The notes under the pieces: model-generated | The model's input: the letters and a program-made list of their open reading frames with translations, nothing else | Told to the model about the DNA's origin: nothing | Database searches by the model: none | Shown: positions 1 through 6,450 of the stretch, piece by piece | Numbering within the stretch: position 1 is the first letter of the stretch | How the letters are laid out: each line of letters begins with the position of its first letter | Origin: HB2-32-21 sp040235495 | GTDB taxonomy: Bacteria > Pseudomonadota > Gammaproteobacteria > Pseudomonadales > Porticoccaceae | Assembly (NCBI GenBank): GCA_040235495.1 | Contig: JBECKV010000099.1 | Coordinates: 1 to 6,477 of the forward strand | Length of the DNA: 6,477 nt | Direction of reading: 5' to 3' | Translations under genes and position numbers: made by a program

Positions 1-3
1 CAT
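1..3 (-). CDS. Start codon of a divergent minus-strand gene running off the left edge
   Basis: CAT at the left edge reads ATG on the minus strand. It is preceded on that strand by a strong ribosome binding site, AAGGAG, ten bases upstream. An AT-rich leader (about 24-60) lies behind it, unlike the GC-rich DNA around. Only the initiator codon is inside the window, so nothing can be said about the product. The arrangement makes the next 455 bases an intergenic region between two divergently transcribed genes. The call rests on the ribosome binding site and spacing alone and could be a coincidence. Confidence 0.45.
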
Positions 4-13
4 TACCCGTTCA

Positions 14-19
14 CTCCTT
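14..19 (-). promoter_or_regulatory. Strong Shine-Dalgarno for the divergent minus-strand gene
   Basis: CTCCTT on the plus strand is AAGGAG on the minus strand, and the following bases read AAGGAGTGA, close to the full anti-16S complement AAGGAGGTGA with one base missing. It sits ten bases before the minus-strand ATG at 3-1. It is the best ribosome binding site in the window. None of the plus-strand genes has a comparable one. Confidence 0.6.
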
Positions 20-124
20 CTTTACTTCTGTTTAATTAACACTTTTTACCTGATGCTTTTTCTCGGCGCTTTTCTCGCCGATTGAAAAGCCGACGCAAGC
101 GCCAGCGGTGGGCAACCAACCCGT

Positions 125-175
125 CCCCGTGGCCCGCCGGGGTGCCGCCCCCGGACCCCGTGCGACCAGGCCTGG
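125..175. repeat. GC-rich cluster of overlapping inverted repeats
   Basis: Three short inverted repeats lie within 51 bases. CCCCG at 125-129 can pair with CGGGG at 138-142. The latter is also part of CGGGGT at 138-143, which can pair with ACCCCG at 155-160 across an 11-base loop. A perfect 10-bp palindrome, CCAGGCCTGG, follows at 166-175. The first two pairings exclude each other, so a transcript could fold two ways. No T-tract follows on either strand. In such GC-rich DNA short pairings also arise by chance. Confidence 0.4.
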
Positions 176-222
176 CCAAGCCCCGAGGCACCGATCCCTA
201 TCATGCCGCCCCCCTTCGTTAC

Positions 223-292
223 CCTTGCGCGTGGCACGCCGTTATCCCCGGCTCTGACTTCAGCTCGTGGCACACCGAAGCCTGCCGCAAGG
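223..292. repeat. Nested inverted repeat with duplicated CGTGGCAC core
   Basis: The outer arms CCTTGCG (223-229) and CGCAAGG (286-292) are perfect 7-bp complements. Between them the octamer CGTGGCAC occurs twice, at 230-237 and 266-273. The first copy is embedded in an 11-bp odd palindrome, GCGTG-G-CACGC (229-239). The second is flanked by CTTC (258-261) and GAAG (277-280), which can pair. The layout is compatible with a multi-stem RNA on either strand, or with paired protein-binding sites. I recognise no known family and no transposase, so this is a description only. Confidence 0.4.
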
Positions 293-332
293 TCATTACA
301 CAGCCTGAACCACTGTAGTAGTATCCGGCCTT

Positions 333-338
333 TTGACA
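333..338 (+). promoter_or_regulatory. Consensus -35-like TTGACA, possible promoter of the MarC-family gene
   Basis: TTGACA is a perfect match to the sigma-70 -35 hexamer. It lies about 120 bases before the start at 459 on the right strand. The -10 region is poor: at a 17-base spacing (356-361) the sequence is AATACG, and no nearby hexamer has the T-A-x-x-x-T pattern. If it is used, the transcript would begin near 367 and carry the tandem repeat at 384-423 in a leader of about 90 bases. A weak -10 can mean activator dependence, or that this is not a promoter. Confidence 0.3.
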
Positions 339-383
339 GTAATGGTAGCGCAACAAATACGCGCTAAAGCCCGAGTGGATACA

Positions 384-423
384 TTTCTTTGCCAGGATAA
401 GCCTCTCTTTGCCAGGATAAGCC
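384..423 (+). repeat. Tandem 20-bp direct repeat upstream of the MarC-family gene
   Basis: Two adjacent 20-base units, 384-403 and 404-423, differ at one position only. The shared 18-base core TCTTTGCCAGGATAAGCC occurs at 386-403 and 406-423. The second copy ends 35 bases before the start codon at 459. A 20-bp period is close to two DNA helical turns, so a protein recognising each unit would bind the same face of the helix. Equally it may be a recent slippage duplication with no role. The repeat has no reading-frame function that I can see. Confidence 0.85.
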
Positions 424-458
424 GATGCCGGACTACCCAGCCATCCGATCAGTGAGCC

Positions 459-1079
459 ATGGACAACATTGTCAATAATTTTGTCGTCCTGTTCAGCGTC
501 GTCGATCCGGTGGGCGTGGCCTGGCTGTTCGCCGCCATGACCAAGGGCGCCGACCGCCATACCCAGCGGGCAATGGCTTACCGCGCCACTTTTTTTGCTG
601 GCGGCATCCTGCTGTTATTCCTGTTCTCCGGCACCCTGTTGCTCGACTGGTTTGGCATCTCCATTCCGGCCTTTCGCATCGCCGGTGGCGCGCTTCTATT
701 TCTACTGGCAATAGATATGGTTTTCGCCCGCCAGTCCGGCTTGCGTTCCACCACCCGCACCGAACAGGATGAAGCGACCCACAAAGAGGACGTATCGGTT
801 TTTCCGCTGGCCTTCCCCCTGCTTGCCGGTCCAGGGGCCATTACTACGGTCCTGCTATCCGCCGCATCCAGCGGCCACACCCCACTGCCATGGGATACAC
901 TGGCAGTGCTCATTGCAGTCCTGCTGACGACGCTGGCCGCTCTGCTCTACGCGCCAATGCTAACGAGATCGCTGGGTGAAACCGGGGCCAATGTCATCAG
1001 TCGGCTGCTCGGTCTGTTGCTGGCGGCACTGGCGGTTCAATTCATGGTCGACGGCATCAGGGCGTCTTTTTTTCCCTAG
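459..1079 (+). CDS. MarC family (UPF0056) integral inner-membrane protein
   Basis: This 206-residue protein has the length and six-helix layout of the MarC/UPF0056 family. Likely membrane segments are about 5-27, 42-63, 68-89, 113-134, 146-166 and 179-199, with a charged loop at 90-112 between helices three and four. Family signatures are FGISIPAFRIAGG (65-77), FPLAFPLLAGPGAIT (115-129) and the C-terminal stretch 173-200 with ISRLLG and QFMVDGI. In the first helix D16-P17 is kept, but the usual DPxGNxP pattern reads DPVGVAWLF. An in-frame TGA at 453-455 fixes the start at ATG 459, as the next ATG is at residue 27. The ribosome binding site is weak. Family function is unknown: the name comes from the E. 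coli mar locus, and a role in multiple antibiotic resistance has not been upheld. The gene lies 97 bp upstream of tamA in the same direction. The family call is firm; which paralogue (MarC, YchE or YhgN type) is not. Confidence 0.95.
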   Translation: MDNIVNNFVVLFSVVDPVGVAWLFAAMTKGADRHTQRAMAYRATFFAGGILLLFLFSGTLLLDWFGISIPAFRIAGGALLFLLAIDMVFARQSGLRSTTRTEQDEATHKEDVSVFPLAFPLLAGPGAITTVLLSAASSGHTPLPWDTLAVLIAVLLTTLAALLYAPMLTRSLGETGANVISRLLGLLLAALAVQFMVDGIRASFFP

Positions 1080-1111
1080 CAGGCCGGGAACCGTTGCTTT
1101 GACCATTTTTT
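1078..1111 (+). terminator. Weak imperfect hairpin plus T-tract between the MarC-family gene and tamA
   Basis: AGCA (1078-1081) can pair with TGCT (1095-1098), extended by a G-T pair and, after a two-base bulge, by CGG (1085-1087) with CCG (1091-1093) around a GAA loop. A run of six T follows at 1106-1111, seven bases after the stem. The stem is bulged and the T-run is displaced, so this is at best an attenuator or leaky terminator. It begins inside the stop codon of the upstream gene (1077-1079). It may be chance. Confidence 0.2.
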
Positions 1112-1176
1112 CGTTCGCCAACAGTGTCCGCCTTGCTCACCTCCCGCGGTTACGGCAACCCCTCCGAAATCCATTT

Positions 1177-3009
1177 ATGCAGGGCCCCTCCGCTGACTGG
1201 AGTCGGCATGGAATTCCGGTTTATCCGGTCGGATTACTGCTCGCCCTGGCCCAATCCCGCCAGCCATTCAGCCGCCGACGGCACACCCTGACCATGATGC
1301 TCGCGGCTCTGGGTCTGCTGGTCGCCGCCGTCCACGCCTGGGCGGAAAAGACGGCAGTGGTTTTTACCGGCCTGACTCCGGCACAGGAAACCAATGTTCG
1401 GGCGCTACTGCCGCTCGCCAGCGCGACTTGCGAAACCGGTCGATGGCGTGTCCAACGGCTGTTTCGCGATGCCGACACCGACATCAACAGGGCACTCGAA
1501 GCACTGGGGTATTACAACGCAAGTCTAGACAAGGCGCTAAGCTGGGAGGGTGGTTGCTGGCGCGCGGAGTTTAAGATTGAGCCCGGCCCCGCTGTTCATT
1601 TGCGCACCGTGGATTTTAAACTCACCGGTCCAGCCGCCGACGACCAGACGCTTCGGGACAGCATGGAGGCGGGCAGGCCCAGGCAGGGCGACATTCTCAA
1701 TCATGGCAACTACGAAAACTACCGCAATAAAATTCGCAAAGCCCTTGTCGAGAGAGGTTATTTCGAGGCCGAATACAGCGAGAGTCGAGTCATCGTCGAC
1801 CCACAAAAGCTCACCGCGGAGCTGAGGCTACAGCTTGACAGCGGTCCCCGCTATCGTTTCGGCCAGATCAGTTACTCGACCGACATTCTCAGCCAGGATC
1901 TGCTGGCGCGCTACACTGGCTTCAAGCCCGGCGACTACTACAGCACCAGTGCCCTGACCAAGCTCTCCACGGCCTTGAGTGACAGCGGCTATTTTGCGTC
2001 GGTTTCCGTCAGTGCCGAAGCGCCGAACCGGGAAACCGGAACCATCCCCGTCAGCGTCCGACTAACGCCCGCGAACCGGCATGTTTATACCGCCGGCGTC
2101 GGCTTTGCCACCGATACCGGCCCCCAGGTCCGGCTCGGCTACAGCAATCGTCGGCGCAACCAACAGGGCCATCAGTTTGAGAGTGGTTTGTTTATCTCGC
2201 CGGTAACCTCGGAAGCCACCGCCAGCTATCGCTGGCCGCGGCGCGACCCGCGCAAGGAATGGTTTAACCTGGCCGCGGGCATCAAACACGAGGATACCGA
2301 CACCAGCAAAAGCGATGCCTACAAGGTGGGCGTATCGCGCAGTCGCGGCATCGCCGCCGGTCGTTGGCTTGAGAAGCCCTACCTGGAGCTGACCTACGAG
2401 GATTTCGAGGTCGCTGGCGAGGATGGCAGCAGCCGCCTGCTCATTCCCGGCATCAACTGGGAGTCCATCAGCGGACGCGAACTGGGCCGGACCACCCGGG
2501 GTCGCGCGCTCTATTACGATATTCGCGGCGCCAGCGACCAACTGGGCTCGGATACCAGTTTTTTACAAATCCGCGCCCAGGGCAAATGGATTCGCTCCCT
2601 GGGCGCGAAAACACGCGTGTTGCTGCGCGCCAATGCCGGTGCGACCCTCAAAAACAGTTTAAATGAACTGCCGCCCTCAATACGCTTTTTTGCCGGCGGC
2701 GACCGCAGTGTCCGAGGCTACGATTTCGAAGCACTGGGGCCGCGCAACAGTGTCGGGGAAGTCATCGGCGGCGCCCATCTGCTGGACGCGAGCATCGAGC
2801 TTGACCGTATCGTGCGCGGCAACTGGAGTATTGCCGCCTTCGTCGACAGTGGCAGCGCCTTTAACGAGAGTCCCGAATTCAGTACCGGCGCCGGACTGGG
2901 CCTGCGCTGGCATTCCCCGGTCGGACCCATCCGCGTTGATCTTGCCACGCCTCTCGATGACTCTGATGGCGGTATCCGTATCCACGTCAGCATGGGGCCG
3001 GATCTGTGA
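1177..3009 (+). CDS. tamA: TamA, outer-membrane Omp85-family subunit of the translocation and assembly module
   Basis: TamA is an outer-membrane beta-barrel with periplasmic POTRA domains that partners TamB. From ATG 1177 it has 610 residues, with signal sequence up to about A56 (cleavage after AWA, before EKT), three POTRA domains at about 57-137, 139-222 and 225-300, and a barrel at about 302-610. Signatures: GYY and GYF ends of POTRA helices, the Omp85 loop-6 motif FFAGGDRSVRGY (504-515), and a C-terminal strand with SPVGPIRVDLA ending GPDL, as in E. coli TamA (GPEL). The mature part has only two cysteines, C85 and C127, both in POTRA1, which probably form a disulfide. Start choice is uncertain: ATG 1294 gives 571 residues, close to E. 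coli's 577, but a signal peptide with no basic residues, while 1177 includes the basic stretch SRRRH before the hydrophobic core. Neither has a clear ribosome binding site. The gene overlaps tamB by four bases. Identity is firm; the start is not. Confidence 0.93.
   Translation: MQGPSADWSRHGIPVYPVGLLLALAQSRQPFSRRRHTLTMMLAALGLLVAAVHAWAEKTAVVFTGLTPAQETNVRALLPLASATCETGRWRVQRLFRDADTDINRALEALGYYNASLDKALSWEGGCWRAEFKIEPGPAVHLRTVDFKLTGPAADDQTLRDSMEAGRPRQGDILNHGNYENYRNKIRKALVERGYFEAEYSESRVIVDPQKLTAELRLQLDSGPRYRFGQISYSTDILSQDLLARYTGFKPGDYYSTSALTKLSTALSDSGYFASVSVSAEAPNRETGTIPVSVRLTPANRHVYTAGVGFATDTGPQVRLGYSNRRRNQQGHQFESGLFISPVTSEATASYRWPRRDPRKEWFNLAAGIKHEDTDTSKSDAYKVGVSRSRGIAAGRWLEKPYLELTYEDFEVAGEDGSSRLLIPGINWESISGRELGRTTRGRALYYDIRGASDQLGSDTSFLQIRAQGKWIRSLGAKTRVLLRANAGATLKNSLNELPPSIRFFAGGDRSVRGYDFEALGPRNSVGEVIGGAHLLDASIELDRIVRGNWSIAAFVDSGSAFNESPEFSTGAGLGLRWHSPVGPIRVDLATPLDDSDGGIRIHVSMGPDL
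3006..3009 (+). other. GTGA stop-start overlap coupling tamA and tamB
   Basis: The tamA stop TGA (3007-3009) lies within GTGA, whose first three bases are the tamB GTG start (3006-3008). Such overlaps are typical of translational coupling by terminating ribosomes. Only GGGGCC, some distance upstream, resembles a ribosome binding site, so coupling would help explain tamB initiation and a balanced output of the two partners. Confidence 0.7.
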
Positions 3010-6000
3010 AAACCGGAGTCGGCACGTGGCTCAAGGGTCTATGTCTATCGACGCTACTGCTGGTGACACTGGTATTTGCGGCTCTGGTTTATGTGCTCGA
3101 TACTCCCGCGGGCACACGCTGGCTATTCGCGCGTGTGGGCGCTTTCGTCCCCGGTAGCTTGCATGCAAAGAACATTGAAGGCAGTCTCTGGCGGGGCGTA
3201 TCCATCGAAGCCCCGCGCTACCAGCACGAGCGCTTGCAGGTATCGGCGGAGCGTTTGCATTTTGCCATCGAATGGCCCGATCTCGTCCATGGCCAACTGG
3301 TCTTCACGCGGGTTGAGGCGCAAGCCCTGCACTACCATGACGCCGGCCCGCCGGAGCCCGCCGCGCATCCTGTTACCCTGTCCTTCCAGGCACTGCCCCT
3401 GGGCATCGTGATAAAAAGCCTGGCAGTCGACCAGTTCTCGGTCTCTCGCTCGGCGACTACAACCCTGATTCGTAGCCTTAGAGCCAAACGCGCCCGCCTG
3501 ACGGGAGCTAATTTCTCCGTCACGGAGATCGCCTTCGCCGTGGAGGAAGTCGCAGTGACGCTGGCGCAAGTGTCCGCGCAACTGAACGGCCAGGTACCGC
3601 TGAGAGCACGGCTAGACTGGCGCGCGGAACAAAACAAGCTGTCCGGAAGCGCCTCGATACAGGGTTCTCTGGCGAAACTGACCTTCGAACACACCCTCGA
3701 AGGACCCGGCGAGGTGCGCGCCCAAGGCGCCCTCGAGTTGCTCGACCGCGTCGACCCACTGTTTGACGTCAATATAGTCTGGAACCAGTGGCCAGTTGCT
3801 GACTACCAGCTGCAACAGGGACGCATCAAAGCAAACGGCACGCCAGATGACTACGTGCTCAGTTTCGAGACGAGGGTCACCGGCCCCAGGCTTGCCCCCG
3901 TGACGGTCAAGGGCGAGGCAGCGGGTCATAGCAGCGGGTTTCTGACCACCGACATCGAGGCCGACACCGAAACCGGCTCCTTGCGATTATCCGGTCCGGT
4001 AACCTGGTCACCGGAGGTTACCGCGACCATGGACCTGGACCTGCTGGCACTGGACGCGGCACTATTGCATCCCGATCTGCACGGCAGGCTCGACGGCAGC
4101 GCCGAACTGCTGGTGTCCGCGAGCAATGCCCTGGAATTACGTGCCATTGACTTGACCGGCCACCTGAACGAAAAAACCGTCAAGGGTAGTGGCGCGCTCA
4201 TCTGGACGCCGGAACAGTGGCGATGTATCGCCTGCTCACTGTCCGTCGGTGAAAACAAACTTTTCAGCGAAGGCAGTTACAGCGAACAGCAACTGGCGAT
4301 GCGGTTCTCCATCAACGCCGCCGACCTTGGCCAACTGTGGCCGGATTTAGCGGGCTCCCTCAGCGGCGAAGGTACACTTCTTGGCCCGCTCGAACAGCCT
4401 CGCTTCACGGGTGATCTGCAAGGCCGCCAACTGCGTTACGGGCCATGGTCGGCCGACACACTCACCCTGGAGAGCAAAGCGTCGTCGAGTACACGACTGC
4501 AAATCGAGGCCTCAGCGCAAACCCTCCGCCACGATGATCTCTGGCTCGGCTCCCCCCGGGTCACCGCGCGTGGCTCTATTGACGACTTGACGTTTAACCT
4601 GCACTGGCAACGGGGAGATACACACTTTACCAGCGATGGCAAGCTGAGCCGAGGCAAGCACGGCGTTACGGGCAATCTCGGGGGGGCCTCGCTAGTCGAA
4701 GCCCACAGCGGTACCTGGAAGCTTGACCGACCGCTGACATTTGGGTACCGCGATGGCCTGCTGATCCTGGATGCGCACCACTGGACCGGAGATCACGGTA
4801 GTCTCTCCCTTGCCAAACTCCAGTTGGGCCCGGAAATACAAGTGGCCGGACAGCTCCGACAGCTACCGCTCGACACCGTCAACGCACTGCTGCCGGAGGG
4901 CTATCAAGTAGCCGGCAACGTTGATGCCGCGGTTGAACTGGTGAACAAAGAAGGCGCCTGGGAGGGTGATATCAGTTGGAGACAGGGCGACACGGTGGTG
5001 CGCATCACGGACCCCTCCATTGAAACCACCGAAGTGTCGATACCCCTCCTGAATATTGACGCGAAACTCGCGGGAGGCGGCGCAAAGGCTTTGTTAAGGG
5101 CGCGGGTCGACCCCGGAATCAAGGCACAATTGAGTGCGACACTCACCCGGCTGAGCCGTGATACCCCGATCGACGCACAACTCGAACTGGAGGGAGATCA
5201 GTGGAGCTGGTTGCCCGCCGTCATCCCCCTCATTGACGATGTCGCCGGTCACGTCAGTGCCACCATGCGCGTCCAGGGTCCGCTCCCGAGCCCTGATTTT
5301 GAAGGCGAGGTGACCCTCACCGAGGGCCGATTCGTGCTCCCCGCACTCAATACGAGCGTCGAAGCCGTGGACATTAAACTGGCTGGCAGGCCTGGCAGCC
5401 GCGTGACTCTGGTCGGCGGTGCCAAGGCCGGAAAGGGCAAACTGACCCTGGATGGCCATATCGATGACCCACTGCAAGCGACGCGCTCACTGGCACTGAC
5501 GCTCAACGGCGACTCAGTGCTGATCGCCGACTGGCCCGAGTATCGGGTTTGGGCCTCACCCCAACTGAACTTACACAGCGATGCCAAAGGCTGGCAAATA
5601 GACGGTTCGATCGCCCTGCCGCGAGCGGAAATTGCACTGCGCGAGTTGCCCGAGGATGCCGTAAAACCCTCGGCCGATGTCGTGGTAGTGAACAGATCCG
5701 CGGAGGTCGCGCCCCCAGGCTCTTTTTCCGGTCGGGTGCGGGTATCGGCCGGCGAGCGGGTCCATCTTCAGGCAGCAGGGGTCGATACCTACATTTCCGG
5801 TGATCTGCTGATCTCCAAAAGCGCGCATGCCGAGCTCGGCGTCGAGGGTCAACTGGCACTCATCAAGGGCGTCTTCAGCGCCTTCGGTCAGGACCTGAGT
5901 GTGCGTAAAGGCACATTGACCTTCGGTGGCCCCCTCGACAATCCCCTGATCGATGTCGAAGCGGTGCGAATCATTGACGAATTCGGCAAAAAGATCACTG

Positions 6001-6431
6001 CCGGCATCCATATCCGGGGTTACCGGGACGACCTGACCACGACCGTGTTTTCGGAACCGGCCATGGGCGAGGCCGATGCGCTGTCCTACCTGGTGGCCGG
6101 ACGCCCACTGACGGGCTTGAGCGAATCCCAGGGAGGGGACCTTACCAGCGCCGCCCTTTCTCTCAGCATCAGCCAGGCGGCTCGAATCACGCAGGAGGTC
6201 GGCAGAAAATTCGGCGTCGATCAGTTAACCACCGCCGGCAGCGGAGAAGCACTGGCGCTGGTGGCGGGCAAGGAGCTGGGTCCCCGTCTGTATGCGCGCT
6301 ACGCCTACGGCGTATTCAGTCAGATCGGAACTTTATTTCTTGGTTATCGACTGGGAGAGCACCTGCGCCTTGAGGCCGGCGCTGGCGAAAACCAGACCAT
6401 CGATCTGCTCTATAGCGTCGAAAAACCCTAG
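3006..6431 (+). CDS. tamB: TamB, inner-membrane-anchored periplasmic subunit of the translocation and assembly module
   Basis: TamB spans the periplasm from an inner-membrane anchor and docks on TamA. It belongs to the AsmA-like, bridge-type proteins linked to outer-membrane protein assembly and to phospholipid transport. At 1141 residues it is somewhat shorter than E. coli TamB (1259). One membrane anchor lies at about 8-31, followed by the conserved region VPGSLHAKNIEGSLWRGV (48-65). A long beta-rich middle with repeated strand-turn units follows (about 70-900), fitting the lipid-binding groove of the family. The C-terminal TamB/DUF490 domain is clear: VRVSAGERVHLQAAG (911-925), GTLTFGGPLDNP (969-980), FSEPAM (1015-1020), ALSYLVAGRPL (1025-1035) and a C-terminal LLYSVEKP. 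Cysteines are few: C13 in the anchor and a C407-x-x-C410 pair in the periplasmic part. The start is GTG 3006, whose last two bases share the tamA TGA (GTGA overlap), so translation is probably coupled; no strong ribosome binding site is seen. Identity is firm. Confidence 0.95.
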   Translation: MKTGVGTWLKGLCLSTLLLVTLVFAALVYVLDTPAGTRWLFARVGAFVPGSLHAKNIEGSLWRGVSIEAPRYQHERLQVSAERLHFAIEWPDLVHGQLVFTRVEAQALHYHDAGPPEPAAHPVTLSFQALPLGIVIKSLAVDQFSVSRSATTTLIRSLRAKRARLTGANFSVTEIAFAVEEVAVTLAQVSAQLNGQVPLRARLDWRAEQNKLSGSASIQGSLAKLTFEHTLEGPGEVRAQGALELLDRVDPLFDVNIVWNQWPVADYQLQQGRIKANGTPDDYVLSFETRVTGPRLAPVTVKGEAAGHSSGFLTTDIEADTETGSLRLSGPVTWSPEVTATMDLDLLALDAALLHPDLHGRLDGSAELLVSASNALELRAIDLTGHLNEKTVKGSGALIWTPEQWRCIACSLSVGENKLFSEGSYSEQQLAMRFSINAADLGQLWPDLAGSLSGEGTLLGPLEQPRFTGDLQGRQLRYGPWSADTLTLESKASSSTRLQIEASAQTLRHDDLWLGSPRVTARGSIDDLTFNLHWQRGDTHFTSDGKLSRGKHGVTGNLGGASLVEAHSGTWKLDRPLTFGYRDGLLILDAHHWTGDHGSLSLAKLQLGPEIQVAGQLRQLPLDTVNALLPEGYQVAGNVDAAVELVNKEGAWEGDISWRQGDTVVRITDPSIETTEVSIPLLNIDAKLAGGGAKALLRARVDPGIKAQLSATLTRLSRDTPIDAQLELEGDQWSWLPAVIPLIDDVAGHVSATMRVQGPLPSPDFEGEVTLTEGRFVLPALNTSVEAVDIKLAGRPGSRVTLVGGAKAGKGKLTLDGHIDDPLQATRSLALTLNGDSVLIADWPEYRVWASPQLNLHSDAKGWQIDGSIALPRAEIALRELPEDAVKPSADVVVVNRSAEVAPPGSFSGRVRVSAGERVHLQAAGVDTYISGDLLISKSAHAELGVEGQLALIKGVFSAFGQDLSVRKGTLTFGGPLDNPLIDVEAVRIIDEFGKKITAGIHIRGYRDDLTTTVFSEPAMGEADALSYLVAGRPLTGLSESQGGDLTSAALSLSISQAARITQEVGRKFGVDQLTTAGSGEALALVAGKELGPRLYARYAYGVFSQIGTLFLGYRLGEHLRLEAGAGENQTIDLLYSVEKP

Positions 6432-6450
6432 CGGCCAGTCAAACGCCGCT
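6421..6450 (-). terminator. Possible minus-strand intrinsic terminator overlapping the tamB stop codon
   Basis: AGCGGC (6430-6435) and GCCGCT (6445-6450) are perfect 6-bp complements around a nine-base loop. On the minus strand the stem is followed, after AGGG, by five T (A at 6421-6425 on the plus strand). On the plus strand only GAGTTCCCC follows, so it would not work as a standard terminator for tamB. This fits the end of a convergent minus-strand gene just outside the window: a minus-strand TGA at 6466-6464 could be its stop codon. The four-base gap between stem and T-run and the short stem keep this tentative. Confidence 0.35.

Larger units (their letters stand above)
20..458. other. Intergenic region between divergent genes, no convincing gene
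   Basis: No reading frame here has a ribosome binding site plus recognisable protein features. The open frames are proline- or arginine-rich, lack domain character, and one on the minus strand runs into the MarC-family gene. Visible content: an AT-rich leader at about 24-60; a hairpin TCGGCG/CGCCGA at 63-68 and 76-81, with an alternative pairing GCTTTTC/GAAAAGC at 68-74 and 84-90; a very GC-rich stretch at about 121-190; a nested inverted repeat at 223-292; a consensus -35-like TTGACA at 333-338; a hairpin TAGCGC/GCGCTA at 346-351 and 361-366 with a nine-base loop; and a tandem 20-bp duplication at 384-423. None of the hairpins is followed by a T-tract, so they do not look like intrinsic terminators. 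A small RNA or a decayed mobile element is possible but not shown. Confidence 0.6.

Noticed and set aside
63..90. Hairpins TCGGCG/CGCCGA and GCTTTTC/GAAAAGC as an intrinsic terminator
   Set aside because: No T-tract follows the stem on either strand, and no gene ends next to it.
82..318. Open plus-strand frame of 78 codons starting with TTG
   Set aside because: Proline- and arginine-rich as expected for chance frames in GC-rich DNA, no ribosome binding site, non-ATG start, and no recognisable motif.
219..560. Open minus-strand frame of 113 codons covering the intergenic region and the start of the MarC-family gene
   Set aside because: It is antisense to the first 100 bases of a well-supported gene, has no ribosome binding site that I can see, and its residues show no domain or consistent character.
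590..596. Run of seven T inside the MarC-family gene, and another at 1067-1073
   Set aside because: Both encode phenylalanine codons in expected hydrophobic or terminal positions, with no strong stem in front.
1099..1127. TTGACC at 1099-1104 as a tamA promoter -35
   Set aside because: At the proper spacing the -10 position reads CAGTGT, a poor match, so there is no support beyond one hexamer.
976..1176. In-frame upstream extension of tamA from ATG 976
   Set aside because: It would overlap the end of the MarC-family gene by about 100 bases in another frame, and the residues are not like a TamA signal sequence. The absence of stops looks like chance.
4680..4686. Run of seven G in tamB as a phase-variable tract
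   Set aside because: The run is short, the frame is intact with good TamB character on both sides, and TamB is not a typical phase-variable surface structure.
6257..6264. GCTGGTGG, the E. coli Chi octamer
   Set aside because: A single occurrence in a GC-rich Leu-Val coding context is unremarkable, and the host's Chi sequence is unknown.
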